Shown here: positions 56,124 to 64,000 of the stretch, one piece after another | How the letters are laid out: each line of letters starts with the position of its first letter | How positions within the stretch are numbered: position 1 is the first letter of the stretch | NCBI RefSeq assembly: GCF_009389715.1 | Contig: NW_024067692.1 | Span: 997,501 to 1,061,500, forward strand | Direction: 5' to 3' | Source: Phoenix dactylifera | Lineage: Eukaryota > Streptophyta > Magnoliopsida > Arecales > Arecaceae | DNA length: 64,000 nt | Notes under the pieces: model-generated | Database searches by the model: none | The model's input: the letters and a program-made list of their open reading frames with translations, nothing else | What the model was told of the DNA's origin: nothing | Translations under genes and position numbers: made by a program

Positions 56124-59100
56124 TGGATAGAGAGCATAAAAAACAATATTTTGTTTATAAGAGTAACTTTGGATGACTGACTTGCAATCAATGTTTGAAA
56201 TACTTGTGGATCAATATAGTCTCATCCAAAGGTTGGTGTAGCATGCATCATGTCGTGGATTGCACCGACAAAGGGTATTGATAGGTGTGCATAGACATGA
56301 TTCGAATACTCTTGGTATGGCCTTTCTTAGCCTCCAGACTCTAATTTTTTTTTATCATGTTTTGTTATCTAAATACTATATTATGCAAGAAAAGAGATAG
56401 GAGTATTAAGTCAAATGTACTAGTCAAGATTTTCCCTTTGTGTTGAAATCATTATCATGCATAAATATCAAATAGCATCATATAACTTGTACTCCAAACT
56501 ATATTTCGAAGATATGTTCTAAAATTAGCAATTCGGATGTGAGTAAACAAAGAAAGATATATTTATGAGATTATTTAACAATAGTAACACCCATAACCCA
56601 CAATCATGTACTTGGCTTTAGTTTACTTATTTATCTTTTATGAATTTTTTATATTTCATGTTTTTTATAGCGTTGAAGTGCAACTTTGTTGCATGCACTT
56701 CCGCAGGGTATTCTCCTTATTCCTTTTAGTGCGTCAATTTATCTTCTATGCTTTTTGTGATTTTACAATATTTTTAAGCATATGTATTTTTTGATTTATT
56801 AAAATAGATAATTAATTTGAAATTTACAATAGTTTCAAGCCCTATATAACATATGTACCCAAGCCTATTTGCAACCCTACCCCTATATCTCCCAATCCTC
56901 ACCCACCAAAAATAGGATTGAGTTGGGATTCTCTAACCCAACCCTACCGAACCCCATTTTAAGCTAATTTAGGTTGGCTCATGTTAGTTAGGTCAGATTG
57001 TATCATGCCACACTATTCAATGGGAATTTTAAGACAAAGAAGAGGTTTGGGACGCTATTGTTGTATTAATATTTATTAGGTTGATGCCTCAACCATTCGT
57101 CAATTTCAGTGGCATGCTTATACATATAAACCTACAAATATTTATTGTTGTATTAATATTTTAAGAAGAGTGAAGATGTAATTTTATAAACCTACAAATA
57201 ATCTATGTGAAATATATATATTAATTGGAAATATAAATATGAATTATGCATTTATTTATTTATCAAGTTGGGCTAGGTTAAGGTTGGGTTTGGGTTGGGT
57301 CATAGGTCAACCCTAACCAAACCCTACTCTAGGTGGTTTAGAACTTTTGAGCCCAAGCCTAACCCAAATTTATAAAACCTCAATCTATCCCTAATTAATG
57401 AGTGACGTAAGTGGGGGCTCGTGTCGAACTTAACCCAAGTTGCACCCTTATAGTCAGTTTGGTGGTGATTTGAACCGTTTTCATTCTAATTGAGCCTTCC
57501 TATATTGAAACAAACCTCCTTGTACTGAGGAGGCCTCAGTATGATATGTATTGAGAGGTATTCGTTGAATCACTTGGTATTTTGAATCTTTTTGCAATCT
57601 AAGCTAAAAAAACTAGAAGAGTAGTCCATTGAAACTTCTTATATTTTATAAAAAGATGGAGCAAGGTTCGTCATCTCGGTACCGAACTCTATATTGGTAC
57701 GATCTTATTACAATGTTGGTATGTAGTATGGTACAAGATGGCAAGACGTATTAAGTGTCTGTATGGTACGAGACTGTGTACTAGTTTGGTATTGATACAA
57801 TACAGGACGTTCGGTATGGTGAACTTTGCTCGATGGAGGTTCACAAGGGTTTCATCAGAAGAGCTTTGTTCATCTTTGAGGTTTGCTATCGTTGATGCTT
57901 TTTATATATGGTCATAATCCACCCACAATGACCTAAATAAGAAAAAGGATAGTTTAAATCTAATATTATGTATCCACTCATCTTTGGCATGTTGCCTAGT
58001 TGCATTGGCTGTTGATGTTTTCTTTATTTTTATTTTATCTTCTCTTCTTTCCATATCATCAATCAATTAGGAAAGTTAATAAATGGAGAGAGAAGAATGA
58101 CTTGCAACAAGGACAGGTAAATTTTGTGGACAGCATAGCAGTTGTAGAGTAAAAAAATTTACAAATAGGATTGCAAAATATTATTTGATAAGTTCAAGGA
58201 GACATGATAAATGAGGGATTGTATTTGTGTTTCTATGTTCTGCAAATCCACTTTTTTGTCACTTCTTTGGTCAAAATGTTTCATCTGAGTTCAAGCTCCT
58301 TAGATTGGAAAGGTTTTCGCAATAAACAGAAAGGAAGGTAAACATTGGAGATGGAAAAACTTTGCTTATATTTTTGTATAATCGAACAATAAAACTAACT
58401 AATGTTAATGAAAATGGAAAAAGAAGTACCAAAAGTGGTCAAGCCCCTATCTTGCAAGAATAGAATAAAAGGTTGTCTGCTACTTCTGATTATCTTCTAT
58501 CTTCTTATTGGTTGAAATAAGGCATTTCCTCATTCTAGCCACCTTCCTTTGCTGATATCATCTTGTCTCACTTTTATTAGAGAAAAAAAGGATTGAAATA
58601 AGATCCTTGTAAAACTTACCATATAATCAATGAGAGAGGCGAAGATGTGGAGATCTATGAGCAAAAATTTAGAAATAGAATTCTGAAAGCATCATTCTAT
58701 CAATCCTCCAACACCAGGGGGAGGTTCTGACTCTTACTTTCTTGCTAATCCATATTATGTGCCCTTCTTGGTCAGAACAACAATTTGAAGAAGACATTGT
58801 TCAGGTTTCATTTTAATTGAAAAGGGAGTTCAAACATGAGTCCAAGGATTTCTCTCAATGCTATAAAACCCCTAAATGTTAACGAAGAGTAAAAAGTGTG
58901 GTTCATGATGTCATGCAAAAACAAAAGAGAAAGGCCTGTCACCTTTTTCTTCTTAGTTGAAATAGCTTGCTCTCTCGTTCTTATCAGCTTCTCACGTTTG
59001 TATCACCTTCCCTTTTTCTTATTAACAAAAATTGGAAATAGGATTGAAATAGGAGATGCATGCACAAAAAATGATGGAAATAGGATCCTCAAACGTCAAT

Positions 59101-59735
59101 CGATTAGTATTTAGACGAGAGGAATGTATCCATATTTCTACCTCTTGCTACTCTACCTAAAAGTTAATTGGAGACTGAACTATGTCGAATGGAAAGCTTT
59201 TGCTATGATATTTGGCGAGGAAGATAGAAAATGTAAATTGAAAATTTGCCTTCCAGAACACCAATCTAACCAAAAAAATCCATTCGTAGTACATTTTAAC
59301 AAAGTATAAGTTACTTCAGGTGGCATATCCTGTACATATTTTCATTATTTGCTAATTCATCTCCTTTTTCCTCTTTTAGTGAAATCATTAATTAGAGGAT
59401 GGACTATTTAGAATGGAAAGCTTTTGATATGATTTTAAATGGAAGATGAAAAATAGGGATTGGAAGCTTTCTTTCTAGATACATTTGTAGCGTGTGTTGA
59501 CTGGAGAATAAAAATTAGAGCAAGTGGCATCTCCCATGCATGTTTGCAGTTCTTGCTAATCCACCTCCCTTTGCATATTGCCATCAAAGCATTAAACAGA
59601 GGATTAATTGGTTAGAATGGAAAACTTTTGACATGGTTTAGAACGATAGGTATTGTTAGTTTTTTTTTTGGTTAAATTAATGATTAAAAGTTTTCATACT
59701 TAAAATATATATATTATACATATATGTTAACAAGG
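56124..59735. other. AT-rich intergenic region
   Basis: There is no ORF with a domain on either strand. The left part (56215-56350) continues the similarity to 43200-43320. A small inverted-repeat element lies at 57659-57831. Short repeated phrases (GGAAAGCTTTTG near 59190 and 59417, and GGAAAACTTTTG near 59620) suggest a decayed tandem repeat with a period of about 210-230 bp at 59160-59650. Confidence 0.45.
57659..57831. mobile_element. 173-bp MITE-like element
   Basis: The left end GAGCAAGGTTCGTCAT and the reverse complement of the right end, GAGCAAAGTTCACCAT, form an imperfect terminal inverted repeat. GATGGA occurs at 57655-57660 and 57832-57837, a possible short target-site duplication. 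GGTAC/GTACC motifs recall the 54135 element, but the ends differ. Confidence 0.5.
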
Positions 59736-59737
59736 GA

Positions 59738-59815
59738 GTATGGCTTGGTGGTTGGTGCGTTGTTTGGGTGGGGATGAGATAACAGGTTCGATTCCCCATT
59801 CCCTCCTTTTTATTT
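59738..59815 (+). repeat. tRNA-like sequence with Pol III boxes A and B
   Basis: TGGCTTGGTGGTTGG resembles box A and GGTTCGATTCC is a good box B, 47 bp apart. The flanks do not fold as a tRNA. It may be a SINE head or a tRNA pseudogene. Confidence 0.4.
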
Positions 59816-59829
59816 CTATTACGTAAAGC

Positions 59830-60066
59830 TCGGTTCTCTTGTGCTCGCTGGGCCTGTGCTTGTCCGAGCCGAGGTTCTCCGTGCCTGTGCTTGTCCGACC
59901 CGAGGTTCTTTGCGGCCGAGCTGTGCCTGTGCTTGTCCGAGCCGAGGTTCTTTGCGCATGTGCTTGTGCTCGCTGGGCCCTGCCCCTGCTCGTCCGAGGC
60001 TCTTTGCGCCTGTGCCTGTGCTCGCTCGGCCCTGCTCGTCCGAGGTTCTTTGCACATGTGCTCGTC
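59830..60066 (+). repeat. GC-rich minisatellite
   Basis: Diverged units built from GTGCCTGTGCTTGTCCGA and GCCGAGGTTCTTTGCG repeat about five to seven times. All ORFs here, on both strands, are products of the repeat. It probably lies in the LTR or the leader of the Copia element to the right. Confidence 0.7.
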
Positions 60067-60822
60067 CGACCTACCTTCTCATCCGAAGCGCGAAGAGCCG
60101 AGGTTGTATTTCATTCGTGCTCCTCCAAGAGGAGTCGAGGCCGAGGTCGGATAGGTGTAATGAGCCCAAGGAGCCGAGGTCGGACAACAGGTACGATGAG
60201 CCAAGAGGTACGTGAGTCGTGCTTGGCACCCATAGCACGAGGAGCCACGTCGCTTCCTCGTTAGCACCTCTTCGCAACCGACCTCGCATCCGCTGGCCCT
60301 ACTCCCAGTGTTTTTTCAAACTTTCTTACCGGTTTCGACCGTTGGATCGGTTTTGGGTCGTGTCTGTCCCAAAGAAATCTATAAATAGACCTCTTCAGAT
60401 TAGACAGGATATATAATTTGAAAACAGAGAACTTCTATTCTCCCTGTTTGCTATTTTTCTTTCAATCAACGGGCTTGCTGCATACTGATTCTGGGTTCGA
60501 AGGCTTCTTTGATCCGTGCAAATCATTGAGGCAGAAGGAACAGTACGAGAGACTGTTGTATCTCAGGAGTAGAACGCCATCTAAGCCTAGTGCACTGTAA
60601 GGCGGCGAAATCTACTTCAAGGAAAGTGACCAACATACCACGCCTCAGCATCTCGGGTTTCATTTTTTCACCTTTTCTATTTATTTTCTCTAAGCCTATT
60701 TCTGCCTATTATTTGTTGAAGTAGAGTATTATAGATTTAAAATTTTCTGGGACAGTATATTCCCAACATTCTTGAAGTAGATTTCTCCTACATATAATAG
60801 GCTAGTACTTAGAGTTACCCCA
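60067..60822 (+). mobile_element. Probable LTR and leader of the right-hand Copia element
   Basis: A TATA box CTATAAATAG at 60379-60388 is followed by a pyrimidine-rich tract and the untranslated leader up to ATG 60823. This matches the U3-R-U5 layout of an LTR. I could not place the LTR ends or a primer-binding site; the standard TGGTATCAGAGC is absent here. Confidence 0.45.
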
Positions 60823-63800
60823 ATGGCCAATGCAAGTGACCCGGTTCCTCCTGAAAAATTTAATGGAAATAACTTTAAGCGTTGGAGACAGAAGATGGAA
60901 ATCTTCTTAACCACACTTGGGTTATTTTCCATAATCTTTGACTCTCCTCCAAATGAGGAAGAGAATGAACCAGCTAGAACTTGTAATTTGGAGGAATTTA
61001 AGAAGAAAGACTACCTGTGTAGGGGAAGGATTCTGTCCTATCTTACTGATCCCCTTTTTGATGTCTACTGCACTTTTAAAACCTCCAAAGAGATTTGGGA
61101 TGATCTTAATAAGAAATATGGTATCCAAGATGCCGGAATGGACAAGTATGCTGCTAGTCAATTCCTGTCTTATAGGATGGTTGACACCAAGCCCGTAGTT
61201 GATCAAGCCCATGAGTTAACAGTGATTTATCATGAATTAGGCTTAAGGGGAATGGGTATAACTGAGAGCCTTCAAGTTGCTTGTACCATTGACAAGCTCC
61301 CACCTTCTTGGAAAGACTTTGGGTTATCCCTGAAACATAAAACCGAGGATATGACAATGAAAACTCTATTGTCTGCCATTAGGATCCAAGAACAACACCT
61401 TGAGAAAGATAATGAGCAACTCATGAATCCTGAGCTTCTAACCAAGGTGAACTTTGTAGAAGGCCAGAATAAGACCCATAAGTTCAAGAACTCCAAATTT
61501 GAAAAGGGTGGACCTAGAAACAAAAGAAAACCTATGAAGCCAAAACACCATATCAATAAGAATGATCGGAAGCCGATTTGCTACAATTGTGGAAAACTCG
61601 GTCATATGGCTCGAGTATGCCGGATGAAGAGGAAGAAGTATCAGAACTATGAACATGCGCCTTCTCAACCTGCAAATCCACAAACCAACATGATGCTATC
61701 CAGTATTGGTCCTACTAGTACTGATGATCGGTATGTAACTTTAAGTCCAGAATTAAATTTGGCAATTTGCTCTACCGATTGGTTAGTGGATACAGGTGCG
61801 AATGTTCATATGTGTACTGATCATACCCTTTTTACTACTTATCAGGTCCGGAGTGGCCTAACAGTAACTATGGGGAACTCCACCTCGGCACGAGTGCTTG
61901 GAACTGGAAAAGTACTTCTAAGGCTTACGTCTGGAAATGTGCTTACACTATTTAATGTGTACCATGTGCCCGATGGAAGGAGGAATCTGATCAGTGGATC
62001 TCTTCTAAATAGGAGTGGTTATTCTTTGTTATTTCAATCTAAGAAAGTGATTATAACAAAGAATGGAACATTTGTAGGCAAAGGCTATGAGTGTGATGGC
62101 TTGTATGTAATAAATAATGTATCTTTGGATTTTTCTTCTGATAACAATAATAAAATTGTGCTTTCAATATGTTCTTCATCTCTTTGGCATGCTAGATTAG
62201 GACATGTGAATAATAATACTATTAAAAGAATGATTAGCTCTGGTTTATTGCCTAATGTTTCATTAAATGAAAAGGAAAGGTGCCAAATTTGTGTTCAATC
62301 TAAACAACCTAGAAAACCATTTAAAATAGTAAATAGAAATTCAACTTTATTAGAATTAATACATTCAGATGTATGTGATCTAAATGGAACTTTGACTAAA
62401 GGGGGTAGAAGGTATTTCATTACCTTCATAGATGATTATTCTAAGTATTGTCAAGTTTATTTAATGAAATCTAAAGATGAAGCATTTGAGATGTTTAAGA
62501 CTTATAAATCTTTAGTAGAAAATCAACTTGACAAGAGAATAAAGATTCTCAGGTCAGACAGAGGAGGAGAATACACCTCTAATGACTTGAATGAATTCTG
62601 TAGAGTTAATGGAATTCTACATGAAGTTACACCTTCCTATTCACCTCAGTCTAATGGAGTGGCTGAAAGGAAAAATAGGACTCTGCAAGATATGGTAAGA
62701 TCTTTGCTTGTCAACTCAGGTTTACCTGAGGTTTGGTGGGAGGAAGCAATGCTTACTGCATGTTTCCTGCTTAATAGGGTTCCATTTAAAGGTTCTAATG
62801 AATCTCCTTATGAACTTTGGAAAGGAAGAAAACCTAACCTAAACTTTGTAAAAGTTTGGGGTTGTTTGGCTAAGGTTAATATTCCTTTAATCAAGAAAAG
62901 AAAATTAGGACCTAATACTTTTGATGCTGTGTTTCTTGGTTATTCTCTTAATAGTGTTACTTATAGGTTCTTAGTCATTAGTTCTGATATTAATGGCATA
63001 GATAAGAATACTATAATTGAATCTAAAGATGCTTCTTTCTTTGAAAACATTTTTCCATTTAAGGATAAAATAGAAAAGCATATAATAGATAGATCTAATG
63101 ATGCATCTTGTAGTTCGCCATCTAATTCTCTAATTATTCCTAATAATGAAAATGAAAATGAACTTAATGATATTAATGAACTTGGTAAAGGGAAAAGAAT
63201 TAGGAAAAAGAAAGATTTTAGATCTGATTTCTATACTTTTATGGTTGAAGATGATCCTAAAACTTATAAAGATGCTATGAACTCATTAGATTCTATGTTT
63301 TGGAAGGAAGCTATTAATAGTGAAATGAATTCACTTATGACTAATAAAACATGGTTTTTAACTGACTTACCACCTGGTAGTAAGGCTATAGGTTGTAAAT
63401 GGATATTTAAGAAGAAATTAAGACCTGATGGTTCTATTGAAAAATACAAAGCAAGATTAGTTGCTAAGGTTTTTTCTCAGAAAGAGGGTATTGACTACTT
63501 TGATACATATTCTCCTGTAACTAGGATAACCACAATTCGTACTTTAATTGCACTGGCTTCAATCCATAATTTGATAATTCATCAAATGGATGTCAAGACT
63601 GCCTTCCTTCATGGTGATTTAGAGGAAGAGATCTGTATGGATCGGCCAGAGGGATATGTGGCTCAAGGACAGGAAAGAAAAGTTTGTAGGTTAGTCAAAT
63701 TTCTCTATAGTTTAAAACAAGCTCCTAAGCAATGGCATAGGAAATTTGATAAAATAATTGTTTCTTATGGCTTTAAAGCAAATGAATCAGATAAGTGCTT

Positions 63801-64000
63801 ATATTCAAAGTTAGAAAATGATTCATGTATTATCTTGTGTTTATATGTTGATGATATTTTAATTTTTGGTACTGATATGAATATGGTGACTGATATCAAA
63901 ACTTTCTTGTCTAATAATTTTGATATGAAAGATTTAGGTCAGGCAGAGGTAATTCTTGGTAACAGGATTACCAGAATACCTGATGGTATAATCTTTGATC
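60823..64000 (+). CDS. Ty1/copia Gag-Pol polyprotein, intact to the window edge
   Basis: The frame is open from ATG 60823 to base 64000 without a stop, 1,059 codons, and is cut only by the window. Gag starts MANASDPVPPEKFNGNNFKR. The zinc knuckle has C253, C256, H261 and C266. The aspartic protease has DTGA at 323-326. Pre-integrase has WHARLGHVNN and CQICVQSK. The integrase core has D516, D579 and E615, with 35 residues between the last two, as expected for Copia. The reverse transcriptase has KWIFKKKLRPDGS, QMDVKTAFLHGDLEE and YVDDIL (D1010, D1011), and is followed by the start of its thumb. RNase H and the 3' LTR lie outside. The uninterrupted frame suggests a young copy. Confidence 0.93.
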   Translation, partial: MANASDPVPPEKFNGNNFKRWRQKMEIFLTTLGLFSIIFDSPPNEEENEPARTCNLEEFKKKDYLCRGRILSYLTDPLFDVYCTFKTSKEIWDDLNKKYGIQDAGMDKYAASQFLSYRMVDTKPVVDQAHELTVIYHELGLRGMGITESLQVACTIDKLPPSWKDFGLSLKHKTEDMTMKTLLSAIRIQEQHLEKDNEQLMNPELLTKVNFVEGQNKTHKFKNSKFEKGGPRNKRKPMKPKHHINKNDRKPICYNCGKLGHMARVCRMKRKKYQNYEHAPSQPANPQTNMMLSSIGPTSTDDRYVTLSPELNLAICSTDWLVDTGANVHMCTDHTLFTTYQVRSGLTVTMGNSTSARVLGTGKVLLRLTSGNVLTLFNVYHVPDGRRNLISGSLLNRSGYSLLFQSKKVIITKNGTFVGKGYECDGLYVINNVSLDFSSDNNNKIVLSICSSSLWHARLGHVNNNTIKRMISSGLLPNVSLNEKERCQICVQSKQPRKPFKIVNRNSTLLELIHSDVCDLNGTLTKGGRRYFITFIDDYSKYCQVYLMKSKDEAFEMFKTYKSLVENQLDKRIKILRSDRGGEYTSNDLNEFCRVNGILHEVTPSYSPQSNGVAERKNRTLQDMVRSLLVNSGLPEVWWEEAMLTACFLLNRVPFKGSNESPYELWKGRKPNLNFVKVWGCLAKVNIPLIKKRKLGPNTFDAVFLGYSLNSVTYRFLVISSDINGIDKNTIIESKDASFFENIFPFKDKIEKHIIDRSNDASCSSPSNSLIIPNNENENELNDINELGKGKRIRKKKDFRSDFYTFMVEDDPKTYKDAMNSLDSMFWKEAINSEMNSLMTNKTWFLTDLPPGSKAIGCKWIFKKKLRPDGSIEKYKARLVAKVFSQKEGIDYFDTYSPVTRITTIRTLIALASIHNLIIHQMDVKTAFLHGDLEEEICMDRPEGYVAQGQERKVCRLVKFLYSLKQAPKQWHRKFDKIIVSYGFKANESDKCLYSKLENDSCIILCLYVDDILIFGTDMNMVTDIKTFLSNNFDMKDLGQAEVILGNRITRIPDGIIFD

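Noticed and set aside
59677..60264. Several ORFs of up to 141 codons
   Set aside because: They are products of the GC-rich minisatellite, open in several frames at once.
1..64000. CRISPR arrays, rRNA genes, bacterial operons or organelle inserts
   Set aside because: No regularly spaced repeats, rRNA-like segments or prokaryote-type gene packing were seen.

Overview
This window is nuclear DNA from a flowering plant, most likely a commelinid monocot and perhaps a palm. The grounds are spliced genes with long AT-rich introns, a GC-rich intronless gene, a cellulose synthase closest in my memory to rice CESA1, Au-type SINE sequence, Ty1/copia elements and an L1-type LINE with a plant RNase H tail. 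The species is inference; the plant origin is not in doubt.

Host genes from left to right: (1) an hnRNP F/H-like protein with two RRMs (700-6434), with a roughly 5-kb first intron and one frameshift in a run of six T; (2) a GC-rich, serine-rich plant-specific protein with a Cys/His motif (8171-9598); (3) an intronless G-type lectin S-receptor-like protein whose kinase domain lacks its catalytic residues (22816-25149); (4) a complete 14-exon cellulose synthase catalytic subunit of the CESA1 type (32641-41412, 1077 residues); (5) a broken Alba-family nucleic-acid-binding gene, with exon 1 at 44050 and an exon-2 piece at 50182; and (6) an intact tRNA-Lys(CTT) gene on the minus strand (56051-56123).

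Mobile DNA fills much of the rest. A complete LINE (about 12757-19120) has two intact, overlapping ORFs, a poly(A) tail and a 14-bp target-site duplication, so it looks young. A decayed Copia element (26921 to about 29160) runs into an LTR piece in the opposite orientation. A 5.3-kb Copia-derived block (44545-49865), inserted in the Alba intron, has two LTR-gag arms facing each other around a pol fragment. CESA1 intron 10 carries two Au-like SINE units in tandem. A 672-bp element with terminal inverted repeats and an 11-bp flanking duplication lies at 54135-54806, and a shorter one at 57659-57831. At the right edge another Copia element has an uninterrupted polyprotein frame from 60823 past the end of the window. 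A Ty3/gypsy-like scrap lies at the left edge.

The host genes do not form a pathway or cluster; they are independent neighbours separated by repeats. I found no previously undescribed gene system. The most unusual structures are the head-to-head Copia block inside the broken Alba gene, the Copia/inverted-LTR fusion, the pseudokinase receptor and the apparently intact LINE.
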